Shown one piece after another: positions 1-10,716 of a stretch of DNA of 48,138 nt. The position numbers and the translations under genes were made by a program. The stretch is from the NCBI GenBank assembly GCA_002868925.1, contig PKTZ01000208.1, forward strand, positions 1 to 48,138. The letters run 5' to 3'. The notes below the pieces were generated by a model. That model did not search any database and had not been told where the DNA came from. It was given only the letters and a program-made list of their open reading frames with translations. The stretch is from Desulfuromonas sp. GTDB taxonomy: Bacteria; Desulfobacterota; Desulfuromonadia; Desulfuromonadales; UBA2294. Every line of letters starts with the position of its first letter. The stretch's first letter is position 1.

Positions 1-56
1 TGTTGTGTTGCTTTTAGGATTTTGACTTTCACCTTAAATAAGAGTTTTTGGCCTTC

Positions 57-239
57 CTTTGCGACTTTGCGTCTTGGCGTGAGATAGCTTTTGCGAATCT
101 GCCTTTCTTCGTGTTCTTCGTGCCTTCGCGGTTTTGCGTGGGAACCAGATTTTAACTTTCTTTTTATCCCTCGCTGCGCCTCCGCGCCTCTGTGTTAAAA
201 AAGCTTTTGACTTTCTTGGTGTCCTTGGTGACTTGGTGG
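57..239. repeat. Degenerate octamer repeat array CTTNGYGN
   Basis: Four clusters of an 8-base unit of form CTTNGYGN lie upstream of gatC. Cluster A (57-80) is three perfect tandem units CTTTGCGA, CTTTGCGT, CTTGGCGT. Cluster B (107-139) has CTTCGTGT, CTTCGTGC, CTTCGCGG and TTTTGCGT. Cluster C (180-195) has CTCCGCGC and CTCTGTGT. Cluster D (215-239) has CTTGGTGT, CTTGGTGA and CTTGGTGG. Each cluster uses its own variant of the variable bases. No gene with a ribosome binding site is visible in 1-369, so this region holds the repeats plus the gatC leader. Function is unknown. Confidence 0.7.
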
Positions 240-369
240 CCGACCCTTTTCCTTTTTAATAGACCATTTATATTGGACGTAGCATACGCTGAAACCTTGA
301 AAATATCGGCCTGTCGTGGTAGTTTCCGATTCGGCTGAATCGGCCTGAAAACAGTAATTGGAGGCATGA

Positions 370-657
370 ATGAAAATCTCCCGCAAGGAAGTGGAACACG
401 TAGCCAACCTGGCACGGCTGGCATTGAAAGATGAAGAACTCGACCAACTGACCTCGCAGATGGACCAGATGCTCGACTACGTCGAAAAAATGAACGAGCT
501 CGACACCGAGGGGATCGTGCCGACGTCGCATGCGGTCCCGGTCGAAAACGCCTTTCGCGAAGACGAGGTCAAGCCGTCGATCGGCATCGACAAGGCGCTG
601 CAGAACGCGCCCGACCCGGCGAATGACTGTTTCCGGGTCCCCAAGGTTATAGAGTAA
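370..657 (+). CDS. gatC: Asp-tRNA(Asn)/Glu-tRNA(Gln) amidotransferase subunit C
   Basis: Small subunit of the GatCAB amidotransferase, which converts mischarged Glu-tRNA(Gln) and/or Asp-tRNA(Asn) to the correct aminoacyl-tRNA in the cytoplasm. The 95-residue length is typical. The N-terminus (KISRKEVEHVANLARLAL) and the later RxDEV segment (FREDEVKPS) are characteristic of GatC, which wraps around GatA and stabilises GatB. The start at 370 follows GGAGG at 360-364 with a 5-base gap. An out-of-frame ATG four bases upstream is ignored. It is the first gene of gatC-gatA-gatB, the usual order in this lineage. Presence of the operon implies that the organism makes at least one of Gln-tRNA or Asn-tRNA indirectly. 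Confidence 0.97.
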   Translation: MKISRKEVEHVANLARLALKDEELDQLTSQMDQMLDYVEKMNELDTEGIVPTSHAVPVENAFREDEVKPSIGIDKALQNAPDPANDCFRVPKVIE

Positions 658-703
658 CTTTCCTTTTATTTAGTTCAGATATTTCAACTTAAAGGACATA
701 CCA

Positions 704-2161
704 ATGCAACTCACCGATCTCGGCATTTCTGCCTTGCAGGAAAAACTGCGCAGCAAGGAGATCTCTTCGGTCGAGCTGACCCGCGCCTACCTGGAGCGGA
801 TCGCCGCCACCGACGAGTCGATCAATGCCTTCATCTCCGTTTGCGAGGAAGAAGCTCTGGCCGATGCCACCCGCGCCGACAAGGATCTCGCCGCCGGTAA
901 CGCGGCGGCGCTGACCGGCATCCCGGTCGCCCTGAAGGATATCTTCCTGACCGAGGGGCTCCGCACCACCTGTGCTTCGAAGATTCTCGACAATTTTGTC
1001 GCCCCTTACGACGGCACCGCGGTCGCCAAGCTTAAAGAGAGCGGCGCCGTCATCATCGGCAAACTCAACATGGACGAGTTCGCGATGGGCAGCTCCAACG
1101 AAAACTCGGCCGCCGGCACGGTAAAGAATCCCTGGGACCTGACCAAGGTTCCGGGCGGCTCATCGGGCGGTTCGGCAGCGGCGGTTGCCGCCCGCCAGGC
1201 GGTCGCCACCCTCGGCACCGACACCGGCGGTTCGATCCGGCAGCCCGCTTCCTATTGCGGCGTGGTCGGGCTGAAGCCGACTTACGGACGGGTCTCCCGC
1301 TACGGCGTCATCGCCTATGCCTCGTCGCTCGACCAGGTAGGACCGGTCGCCCGCAACGTCACCGACTGCGCGACCATGCTCGGAGCTATCGCCGGCCACG
1401 ACCCGCTCGACTCGACCTCGATCGACCGACCGGTCCCCGATTACACCGCCGGACTCGACGGCGACCTCAAAGGGGTCCGCATCGGTCTGCCGAAGGAGTA
1501 TTTCATCGACGGTCTCGATGCCGACGTCAAGGAAGCGACCGAGAAAGCGATCACCACCTACAAGGAGCTCGGCGGCGAAATCGTCGAGGTCTCACTGCCG
1601 CACACCGACTACGCGGTCGCCTGCTACTACCTGGTCGCCACCGCCGAGGCCTCGAGCAACCTCGCCCGTTACGACGGCATCCGCTACGGCGTCCGGGTCG
1701 ACAACGGCGACGGCCTGATCGAGCTCTACCGCCAGACCCGCGCCGCCGGCTTCGGCGACGAGGTCAAGCGACGGATCATGCTCGGCACCTACGCCCTCTC
1801 CTCCGGCTACTACGACGCCTACTACCTCAAGGCGCAAAAGGTCCGCACCCTGATCCGCCAGGACTTCCTCGACGCCTTCGAAAAAGTCGACACCCTGCTC
1901 ACCCCGGTCGCCCCGACCCCCGCCTTCGGGCTGGGAGAAAAGGTCGACGATCCGCTGACCATGTACCTGTCGGACATCTTCACCATTCCGGTCAACCTCG
2001 CCGGCACCTGCGGCCTGAGCCTCCCCTGCGGTATGTCGCAGCAGGGGCTGCCGATCGGGATGCAGCTGATCGGCAAGCCGTTCGCCGAGGAGCAGATTCT
2101 CAAGGTCGCTCATGCCTACGAGCAGGCGACTGACTGGCACACCAAGCAAGCCGCGATCTGA
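704..2161 (+). CDS. gatA: Asp-tRNA(Asn)/Glu-tRNA(Gln) amidotransferase subunit A
   Basis: Glutaminase subunit of GatCAB: an amidase-signature enzyme that releases ammonia from glutamine and passes it to GatB. The Ser-cisSer-Lys triad is visible: Lys near residue 78 (PVALKD), the Gly/Ser-rich loop [14 protein letters not shown] near 150, and the nucleophile Ser in [12 protein letters not shown] near 177. The 485-residue length matches the family. AAAGGA lies about 8 bases before ATG 704. It sits 46 bases after gatC and 17 bases before gatB, so it is almost certainly co-transcribed. Confidence 0.98.
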   Translation: MQLTDLGISALQEKLRSKEISSVELTRAYLERIAATDESINAFISVCEEEALADATRADKDLAAGNAAALTGIPVALKDIFLTEGLRTTCASKILDNFVAPYDGTAVAKLKESGAVIIGKLNMDEFAMGSSNENSAAGTVKNPWDLTKVPGGSSGGSAAAVAARQAVATLGTDTGGSIRQPASYCGVVGLKPTYGRVSRYGVIAYASSLDQVGPVARNVTDCATMLGAIAGHDPLDSTSIDRPVPDYTAGLDGDLKGVRIGLPKEYFIDGLDADVKEATEKAITTYKELGGEIVEVSLPHTDYAVACYYLVATAEASSNLARYDGIRYGVRVDNGDGLIELYRQTRAAGFGDEVKRRIMLGTYALSSGYYDAYYLKAQKVRTLIRQDFLDAFEKVDTLLTPVAPTPAFGLGEKVDDPLTMYLSDIFTIPVNLAGTCGLSLPCGMSQQGLPIGMQLIGKPFAEEQILKVAHAYEQATDWHTKQAAI

Positions 2162-2178
2162 GCGAGAAGGAGCACGCG

Positions 2179-3624
<1,446 letters not shown>

Positions 3625-3625
3625 A

Positions 3626-3750
3626 GGGAAGAAGGCAGAAGAAGAGAAGACAGGAGACAGAAGGTTAAAGTCCAAAGATTAAGGCTTAAATCCTTTCACC
3701 TTTTTCCTTTAACCTCACACCTGATCTCCTTTTACCTTCAATCTTCCCCC
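3626..3750. repeat. Purine/pyrimidine imperfect inverted repeat after gatB
   Basis: The gatB-mtnA gap opens with a purine-rich arm (3626-3670, GGGAAGA...AAGGTTAAAG) and ends with a pyrimidine-rich arm (3706-3750) whose reverse complement begins GGGGGAAGA and ends AGGTTAAAGG. The ends match well and the middles are degenerate. Between and within the arms, variants of AAGGTNAAAGG recur on the minus strand. An RNA from either strand could form a long imperfect hairpin. No T-tract typical of an intrinsic terminator follows. Function unknown. Confidence 0.5.
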
Positions 3751-3764
3751 TAACAGGAGTATCT

Positions 3765-4811
3765 ATGTCCGTCAAACCGATCCTGTTCGAAAACGGCGCA
3801 TGCCGAATGATCGATCAACGCCTGCTCCCGACCGAGGAGGTCTGGATCGACTACACCGACTATCAAGGGGTCGCCGAGGCGATCCGCAGCATGGTCGTTC
3901 GTGGCGCCCCGGCGATCGGTGTTGCCGCCGCCTTCGGGGCCGCCTTCGCGGCTCGTGATATCGAAGCGGATAGCTTCGACGATTTCATGGCGCAGTTTGA
4001 AAAATGCTGCGACTTTCTCGCCGCCACCCGGCCGACCGCGGTCAACCTGTTCTGGGCGCTCGACCGGATGAAAGCGGCGGCACAAAAAGCAAAAGATCTG
4101 CCGCCGGAGCAGCTGAAGAAATACCTGTTGGCCGAAGCCTGCACCATCGCCAATGAAGATGAACAGATCAACCGGCGCATGGGGCAACATGGCGAGCCGC
4201 TGATACCGCAGCAGGCGCGCATCCTGACCCATTGCAACGCCGGCGCACTGGCCACCGGCGGCTACGGCACCGCCCTCGGCGTGGTCCGCGCTGCCGCCGA
4301 GGCGGGAAAGAACATCTCGGTCATCGCCGACGAAACCCGTCCATTTTTGCAGGGGGCGCGGCTGACCGCATGGGAATTGAACCGGGACAACATCGACGTT
4401 ACCCTGATCTGCGACAACATGGCCGGCTACCTGATGAACAAAGGCGAGATCGACTGTGTCATCGTCGGTGCCGATCGGATCGCTGCCAATGGCGATGTCG
4501 CCAACAAGATCGGCACCTATAACGTCGCCATCCTGGCCAGGGAGCACGGCATCCCCTTCTACGTGGCGGCGCCGACCTCGACCATCGATCTGTCGCTCAG
4601 TGACGGCAGCAAAATCCCGATCGAGGAGCGCGACGCTTCCGAGGTCACCCACCACGGCGGCACCCTGCTCGCCCCGGACGGGATCAAGGTACGAAACCCG
4701 GCCTTTGATGTCACCCCGGCCCGGCTGGTCTCGGCAATCATCACCGAAAACGGCGTCGCCGAAGGGAACTACCTGGAGAATCTGCAACGACTGGTCAATC
4801 AGGGGGAATAA
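3765..4811 (+). CDS. mtnA: Methylthioribose-1-phosphate isomerase
   Basis: Converts 5-methylthioribose-1-phosphate to 5-methylthioribulose-1-phosphate in methionine salvage; related to eIF2B-alpha. The catalytic Cys lies near residue 157 in [18 protein letters not shown], and the catalytic Asp near 237 in [19 protein letters not shown]. The N-terminal RGAPAIG motif is also typical. Length (348) is normal. AGGAG lies 7 bases before ATG 3765. The stop overlaps the glnE start by one base (TAATG), so translation is probably coupled. No other methionine-salvage gene is in the window, so which downstream route is used cannot be told here. Confidence 0.96.
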   Translation: MSVKPILFENGACRMIDQRLLPTEEVWIDYTDYQGVAEAIRSMVVRGAPAIGVAAAFGAAFAARDIEADSFDDFMAQFEKCCDFLAATRPTAVNLFWALDRMKAAAQKAKDLPPEQLKKYLLAEACTIANEDEQINRRMGQHGEPLIPQQARILTHCNAGALATGGYGTALGVVRAAAEAGKNISVIADETRPFLQGARLTAWELNRDNIDVTLICDNMAGYLMNKGEIDCVIVGADRIAANGDVANKIGTYNVAILAREHGIPFYVAAPTSTIDLSLSDGSKIPIEERDASEVTHHGGTLLAPDGIKVRNPAFDVTPARLVSAIITENGVAEGNYLENLQRLVNQGE

Positions 4812-7800
4812 TGGACAAACTGGCGCCACGCCTGCAACAGCTCTGCCATGAGCAGGATGCCGAGGGGCTGCAAGATCTCGCCCGGGAGCTCGGCTACGCC
4901 GAGGCCGGGAAGACGGCGGCCAACCTCGCCCTGCTTGCAGAATTCTTCGGCGACCCGGAGCTGGTCGCTGCCCTGGCCACGGCCGGTCTGGAGGCGGCTG
5001 ACCCCGACGCGTCCCTCAACAACCTCGAGCGATTGAGCGGCACCATCAAGGCCGACGAGCTCGCTCCCCTCGCAACCGATCCGGACCGCCGCCGACAACT
5101 CCTGACCGTCCTCGGCGCCTCACAGTTTCTGACCGGCACCCTCTGCCGCAAAGCCCATTTTTTCCAGACCCTGTTCCAGACCGGCGAACTCGACCGACCG
5201 AAGACCGAAACGCAGATGATCGAAGAGCTGCGCGGGCTGATTCCGGCCGACACCGATTTCGAGACCCTGCAGCAGCTGCTCCGCCATTACAAGTGGCAGG
5301 AGATCCTGCGCATCGGCAGCCGCGACCTGTGCGGCATGGCCGAACTGCTCGAAGTGACCGGCGAACTTTCATCGCTGGCGGCGGCGACCCTGCAGCGTGC
5401 CTTCGAAGTCAGCTCGAACCTGCTTCAGAAAGAACATGGCAAACCGATGGTCCGGCCGGACGAGGACGACGCTGAAAAAGAAGCGGAATTCACCATCCTC
5501 GGCATGGGCAAGTTCGGGGGGCGCGAACTTAATTTCTCTTCCGATATCGACCTGATCTATTTCTACTCCTCGGAGAAGGGGGAGACCACCGGCATTGACG
5601 GTCCTCTCAGCAAACCGGTCAACCGGATTCCGGTGCACAAGTACTTCATCAAGCTCGCCGACATGATCAGCAAGGCGATCGGCCAGGTCACCGGAGACGG
5701 CTTCGTCTTCCGGGTCGACCTCGACCTGCGCCCCGAGGGGAAGAGCGGCGAGATGGCACAACCGGCGATGAGCGCCATCCTCTACTACGAAAGCTGGGGC
5801 CAGAGCTGGGAACGCTCGGCCCTGATCAAGGCCCGTCCGGTCGCCGGCTCGCTCAAGCTGGGCGAATACATCCTGACCGAACTCGAGCCGTTCATTTTCC
5901 GCCGTCATCTCGACTACGCCATGATCGACGATATCAAGGGGATGAAGCAACGGATCGATCACAGCCTGGCCCGCGCCGAGGAGGGGGAGATCAACCTCAA
6001 GCTCGGCCGGGGCGGCATCCGTGAGATCGAATTCTTCGTCCAGGCACTGCAGTTGATCTACGCCGGCAAGAAATCGTCACTGCGAGTCAAGGGGACACTT
6101 GCCGCCCTTGATGCGCTGCACGCCGAGGGATTGGTCAAGGACGAGGAGTTGCCGGTGCTGAAGGAGGCTTACGTCTTCCTGCGCACGGTCGAGCACCGCA
6201 TCCAGGTGGTGCAGGAGAAACAGACCCACAACCTGCCGACCCGAAAAGGGGAAGAGCTCGCCCTTGCCCGACGCTGCGGCTTTGTCGACAGCGAAAGCTT
6301 CATGACCGAGCTGAAACGTCATCGCGATGCGGTTTCGGCGATCTTCCGCGAACTGTTCTACACTAGCGACGAAGAGATCAAGGAGGAGGTCCGGCCGGAA
6401 ATCGCTGCCGCCTTCGACTCAAACGTCGAGCCGGAGCGGGTCAAGGGATTCCTCGCCCAGTGGGGATTTTCCGAACCGGAGACTGCTTATGAAAGCGTGG
6501 TCTTTCTCCGTGACGGCAAACCCTACTCGCACCTGACGCAAAAGGCCCGTCGGCAGATGGAACGGATCGCGCCGCTGATCCTGCAGGAGGTGATCGCCTC
6601 CCCCGAGCCGGACCGGTCGCTGCTCAACATGGAAAGTTTTCTGTCGGCCCTGCGCGCCCGCGGCACCTACTACGCCCTGCTCGCCGAGAACCACGGCATC
6701 ATCAAGCTGTTGATCTCGCTGTTCGGAACCAGCCGCTTTTTGACCCGGATTTTCATTCAGCACCCGGAGATTCTCGATTCGCTGGTCTCCCGTTCCTACG
6801 CCAAACCGTTCAAGGAGCTCGACGAGATGGAGAGCGAACTGAAAGAGAGGCTGGACGAGGCGAGCGATTACGAGAGAAGCCTGGAGACGCTGCGCCGCTA
6901 CCGCAACGAGGAGTTTCTGCGCATTGCCCTTAACGATATCCACGGCCACACCCCGCAGGGGGAGAAGACCTACCAGCTCTCCTGCCTGGCGATCAGCTGC
7001 CTGCGCGCCGCCTACCGGATCGCCCGGGAAGAGCTGATTCCACGCTACGGCCTCCCCTTCGTCGAGAACCAGGACGGGACCAACGAGGAGGCAGGGTTTT
7101 GCATCGTCGGCATGGGTAAGCTCGGCGGCATGGAGCTCAACTACCACTCCGACCTCGACATCATCTTCATCTTTCGCGGCGGCGGCGAGACCGCTCCGGT
7201 CGAAGGAACCGAACTCGACCGGTTCAAACAACAGGGCAACCAGCAGTACTTCTCGCGTCTGGCCCAGCGCATCATCTCGATCCTCACCCTCACCACCCAG
7301 GACGGCTACGTCTACCAGATCGACACCCGCCTGCGACCCTCCGGCAACCAGGGGCCGCTGGTCACCAGCCGGCGGGCGTTCAAAGAATACCACCAGTCCG
7401 ATGCCCAGCTGTGGGAACGGCAGGCGTTGACCAAGGCGCTTGTGGTCTGTGGCCAGGAGAAGTTGGCCGACGAAATCCACGACTACATCCGCCAGCTCGC
7501 CTACGAGGCTCCACTCGGTGACGACATCGCCACTGAAATCGCCCGTCTGCGCGAACGGATGGAAAAGGAGATCGCCAAGGAAAACAGCGAGACCTTCAAC
7601 ATCAAAACCGGCCGTGGCGGCATGGTCGATGTCGAGTTTTTGACCCAGTATTTCCAGCTGCTGCACGGCCGTGACAATGAGGAGTTGCGCGAAACCAACA
7701 CCTTAAAGGCCTTGCAGAAGCTCAACGAGGCGGGTATTCTGAACGATACCGATTATGAAGCGTTGCGCGACGGCTACAAGTTCCTGCGTCGTCTAGAGAA

Positions 7801-8029
7801 CATGTTGCGCCTCGTTCACGACCAGTCGATCAGCGAGATCTCCAGCTCTCCCGAATACCTCAACAAGCTCGCCTGGCGGCTCGGTTACGAGAGCGACAAC
7901 GGCAACATGAGCGAGCGGCTGATGGACGACTACCGGCGCAACACCGAAAATATCCGTACTATCTTCAACCGACACCTGCAGCCCGATCAGGGTAGCGGCG
8001 GAACAGGCGGACCGAAACATGGCGACTGA
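4811..8029 (+). CDS. glnE: Bifunctional glutamine synthetase adenylyltransferase/deadenylase
   Basis: Adenylylates and deadenylylates glutamine synthetase in response to PII, switching GS off when nitrogen is plentiful. Two nucleotidyltransferase domains are visible, each with the G-G-x-E-L-N-x-x-S-D-[IL]-D signature: GMGKFGGRELNFSSDIDL near residue 230 (deadenylylase half) and GMGKLGGMELNYHSDLDI near 766 (adenylylase half). Each is followed by a helical GlnD/PII-uridylyltransferase-like domain. At 1072 residues it is somewhat longer than the enterobacterial protein, with a Gly-rich tail (QGSGGTGG). It starts on the mtnA stop and overlaps the next gene by 11 bases. Together with the glutamate synthase operon at 29384-34449 it places GS/GOGAT control in this region. 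Confidence 0.97.
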   Translation: MDKLAPRLQQLCHEQDAEGLQDLARELGYAEAGKTAANLALLAEFFGDPELVAALATAGLEAADPDASLNNLERLSGTIKADELAPLATDPDRRRQLLTVLGASQFLTGTLCRKAHFFQTLFQTGELDRPKTETQMIEELRGLIPADTDFETLQQLLRHYKWQEILRIGSRDLCGMAELLEVTGELSSLAAATLQRAFEVSSNLLQKEHGKPMVRPDEDDAEKEAEFTILGMGKFGGRELNFSSDIDLIYFYSSEKGETTGIDGPLSKPVNRIPVHKYFIKLADMISKAIGQVTGDGFVFRVDLDLRPEGKSGEMAQPAMSAILYYESWGQSWERSALIKARPVAGSLKLGEYILTELEPFIFRRHLDYAMIDDIKGMKQRIDHSLARAEEGEINLKLGRGGIREIEFFVQALQLIYAGKKSSLRVKGTLAALDALHAEGLVKDEELPVLKEAYVFLRTVEHRIQVVQEKQTHNLPTRKGEELALARRCGFVDSESFMTELKRHRDAVSAIFRELFYTSDEEIKEEVRPEIAAAFDSNVEPERVKGFLAQWGFSEPETAYESVVFLRDGKPYSHLTQKARRQMERIAPLILQEVIASPEPDRSLLNMESFLSALRARGTYYALLAENHGIIKLLISLFGTSRFLTRIFIQHPEILDSLVSRSYAKPFKELDEMESELKERLDEASDYERSLETLRRYRNEEFLRIALNDIHGHTPQGEKTYQLSCLAISCLRAAYRIAREELIPRYGLPFVENQDGTNEEAGFCIVGMGKLGGMELNYHSDLDIIFIFRGGGETAPVEGTELDRFKQQGNQQYFSRLAQRIISILTLTTQDGYVYQIDTRLRPSGNQGPLVTSRRAFKEYHQSDAQLWERQALTKALVVCGQEKLADEIHDYIRQLAYEAPLGDDIATEIARLRERMEKEIAKENSETFNIKTGRGGMVDVEFLTQYFQLLHGRDNEELRETNTLKALQKLNEAGILNDTDYEALRDGYKFLRRLENMLRLVHDQSISEISSSPEYLNKLAWRLGYESDNGNMSERLMDDYRRNTENIRTIFNRHLQPDQGSGGTGGPKHGD

Positions 8030-9923
8030 GCGTCACATCATTCTGGTCGACAACGACCAGAACATCTGTAAATTCGTCGGAGAGTTTCTCAAATCGAAAG
8101 ATTTCTCGGTGAGCAGTTACCCGAGCGCCGAAGATGCCCTCCCCGAGCTGGTCGAGGGAAAATTCAAAATCGCCATCTTCAACATCGACCTGCCCGGGAT
8201 GTCGGGCTGCGACCTCTGCAAGAAACTCCGCCAGAACCCGACCACAGCCTACCGGCCGGTGATCATGATGACCGCCATCCACCACTGTCGCGACCAGATC
8301 GAGCAGGCGAAGGAGAATTTCGGAGCGACCGAGACCCTGCTCAAACCGTTTTCTCTCGACACCCTCTACCAGAAAATACTCTCCCTGCTCGACGAGGAGT
8401 ACACGGTTTCCGACCTGAACGACCGGGAGGTGGCAACGATCCAGGGCCGCCTGACCGAAACCCCCTTCCCCAAGCTTTTGCACGACCTCTACGCGCTCAA
8501 GGTGACCGGCCTGCTCCATATCAACCTCAACGAACGGAAGAAGGTGATCTACTTCATGGAGGGGTACCCGATCTTCGTCCGTTCCAACCTGATCCGTGAA
8601 TGCCTCGGCAAGCTGCTGGTCCGCAAGAGCTACATCACCGAAGAGGAGTGCGATGCATCGCTGAAGAAGGTCAAGGAGACCGGGCGGCTGCAGGGGACGG
8701 TGCTGATCGAAATGGGCTTCCTGACTCCGCAGCAGCTGCACGACGTGTTGAAACAACAGGCGACCGAAAAGCTGCTCGAGGTCTTCTCCTGGAGTGATGG
8801 CGAGTACCGCTTCACCCATGCTAAGGATTTCAAAAAGAACATCACCCGGATCAATATGGCCCCGGCTTCGCTGATCCTGCAGGGGATGCGTCGCTATTAC
8901 AGCGAGGAGGCGATCGACACGATCCTGGCACCGCACCTTGGATCCTACCCGGCGCTCTCCGGAAACCCGCACTACCGCTTCCAGGATATCGACCTGACCC
9001 CGCGTGACGCGCAGATCCTGACCGAATGCCGCGGCGATATAACCTTCGCCCAGATCCTCGAGAAGAACCCGCTATCAAGGCTTGAGAACAAGCAGCTCTT
9101 CGCGGCGCTGCTGTCGGTCAAAATGCTGGAAAGTCGGGAAACGCCGCTCTCTCCGGAGGAGCAGGCAACCCTGTTCGAGGACGCTCCGGTCAAGAACGAA
9201 AAACGGGAGGAGTTCCTCAACGACTACAGCCGGATGATGCAACAGGACTATTTCGCCCTGCTCGGCGTCTCCCGGGACGCCGGGACCGAAGAGGTACGCA
9301 AGTCGTTCGTCCGCCTCGCCAAGAAGTATCACCCCGACCGTTACCTGCACGACAACATCTCGAACGACCTCAAGCACAAGATCAACACCCTCTTCCAGCA
9401 GATCGGCGAAGCCTATGAGCTGCTCTCCAAGCCGGACGGCAGGCAAAAATATCGGGCGGAGCTGAAGGGGACGGTCAAGAAGGACACCGAAGCGGCCGAC
9501 ATCTTGCTCGCCGAATCGGCGTTCCAGAAGGGGCTGGTCCTGATCAAGGTCAACAAGTTTGCCGAAGCGAAGAAGGAGTTGGAAAAAGCGGTCAAGCTCT
9601 ACTCCGAGGAGCCGGAATATGCCTGCCACCTCGCCTGGGTGAAGTACAAGCTGGCCGAAACCGACAAAGAGAGAGAGCAGGCCAAGTCGATGCTGCTGCA
9701 GGGGTTGCACGTGAACCCCGACCTCGACAAGGGGCACCTCTACATGGGGAATATCCTGAAGGCGGAGGGGAAAGAACGGGAGGCGGAAAAACGGTTCGAA
9801 CGGGCCATCCAGTGCAACCCGAACAACACCGAGGCGTTACGCGAGCTGCGCCTCTTCCAGATGCGCAAACCGCGCGAAGGGAAAGCCTCTTCCCTGCTTG
9901 GCAAGATGTTCAAAAAAGAATAG
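8019..9923 (+). CDS. Degenerate receiver-PATAN-DnaJ-TPR fusion protein
   Basis: A four-part cytoplasmic regulator of 634 residues. Residues 5-125 are a receiver fold, but the phospho-acceptor position is Asn55 (FNIDLPGMSG, where Asp-x-x-x-Pro is normal) and the N-terminal acidic pair reads D11-N12. Thr85 and Lys109 are kept. Residues about 150-285 resemble the PATAN/DUF4388 domain (KVTGLLHI...YFMEGYPIFVRSN). Residues about 408-480 are a J-domain with intact HPD near 437 (KKYHPDRYL), the motif that stimulates Hsp70. From about 495 to 620 there are TPR-type helices. It overlaps glnE by 11 bases. The sequence suggests a phosphorylation-independent scaffold that may bring DnaK to a signalling site; partners are unknown. 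Confidence 0.85.
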   Translation: MATERHIILVDNDQNICKFVGEFLKSKDFSVSSYPSAEDALPELVEGKFKIAIFNIDLPGMSGCDLCKKLRQNPTTAYRPVIMMTAIHHCRDQIEQAKENFGATETLLKPFSLDTLYQKILSLLDEEYTVSDLNDREVATIQGRLTETPFPKLLHDLYALKVTGLLHINLNERKKVIYFMEGYPIFVRSNLIRECLGKLLVRKSYITEEECDASLKKVKETGRLQGTVLIEMGFLTPQQLHDVLKQQATEKLLEVFSWSDGEYRFTHAKDFKKNITRINMAPASLILQGMRRYYSEEAIDTILAPHLGSYPALSGNPHYRFQDIDLTPRDAQILTECRGDITFAQILEKNPLSRLENKQLFAALLSVKMLESRETPLSPEEQATLFEDAPVKNEKREEFLNDYSRMMQQDYFALLGVSRDAGTEEVRKSFVRLAKKYHPDRYLHDNISNDLKHKINTLFQQIGEAYELLSKPDGRQKYRAELKGTVKKDTEAADILLAESAFQKGLVLIKVNKFAEAKKELEKAVKLYSEEPEYACHLAWVKYKLAETDKEREQAKSMLLQGLHVNPDLDKGHLYMGNILKAEGKEREAEKRFERAIQCNPNNTEALRELRLFQMRKPREGKASSLLGKMFKKE

Positions 9924-9934
9924 ACGGAACTCTC

Positions 9935-10657
9935 TTATTCGCCCGCAGCGACTTCCGGAGCACCCAGCCTCTCCAACACGAAATCGGGCAGATCGAAGTA
10001 ACCGAGGGCGGTCCGGAACCGATACCCATCCATCTTCGCCCTGACCTTTTCCAGGTAACGCCAGATCAAAAAAGACCTGAGCCGGTCGCGCTGTTTCTTG
10101 TCGATACCGCGAAAAAGCAGGCCGACCGTAAACGCACCAGCCTCCTCCCGGCCGGGGACCGCGTAAATCACCCGACTGTCGATCCGCATCTCCTCGCCAT
10201 CGAGGGTCAAAGAGATAACGACAGACTGGTCACGTACCAGTTCACGGTGGTAGGAGAATCGGCAACCCATGTCGGAGAGGGAGCGGAGTCGGGCCGAAAC
10301 CGTGCTGTCATTGACGGTGACCAGGGCGCTCATTTCGACATTCATGCGGATATGTGTCCGCGGCGGGCGGTGGAAGCGGTGCTCGAGCTTTTGCCACAAC
10401 GCCTCAAAGGTGATCGGGACATTGAGCCGGTCCGCCCCCTGGTACCGGGAGCGGGTCATCCAGATTGCCCGTTGCCCCGGCAAGGGAGTCGCCTGCCCTT
10501 CTTCGGCCAACAGCAGCACTTCGGGATGATCGGGCCGATGCAGCTCGAACTTCCAATGTGTCAACAGGTGGCGCAGGAATTCGTTCAACTCGTCAGAGCT
10601 GCTGACAATCGCTATTTTCTTGGTGACGGTCGAACGATCGATAACATCCTGAAGCAT
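9935..10657 (-). CDS. PilZ domain protein (likely c-di-GMP effector)
   Basis: A 240-residue protein. The N-terminal 95 residues (KKIAIVSSSDELNEFLRHLL...) look like a degenerate receiver-like or YcgR-N-like module. The C-terminal half resembles a PilZ domain: an Arg-containing segment (RTHIRMNVEMSALV) near residue 100, then LRSLSDMGCRFSY, which corresponds to the [DN]xSxxG motif with Ser in place of the first acidic residue. That substitution could weaken c-di-GMP binding. The start at 10657 follows GGGAGAGGG. It is convergent with the PATAN gene, with an 11-base gap and no visible terminator. Confidence 0.7.
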   Translation of the reverse strand: MLQDVIDRSTVTKKIAIVSSSDELNEFLRHLLTHWKFELHRPDHPEVLLLAEEGQATPLPGQRAIWMTRSRYQGADRLNVPITFEALWQKLEHRFHRPPRTHIRMNVEMSALVTVNDSTVSARLRSLSDMGCRFSYHRELVRDQSVVISLTLDGEEMRIDSRVIYAVPGREEAGAFTVGLLFRGIDKKQRDRLRSFLIWRYLEKVRAKMDGYRFRTALGYFDLPDFVLERLGAPEVAAGE

Positions 10658-10716
10658 AGCCCTCTCCCGGCTCCGAACTAAATTGCATATATAGAATATA
10701 ACAGTTTTTTTGTGAT

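Noticed and set aside
57-239. A CRISPR array
   Set aside because: Units are 8 bases, degenerate and tandem, with no constant-length spacers and no cas genes in the window.
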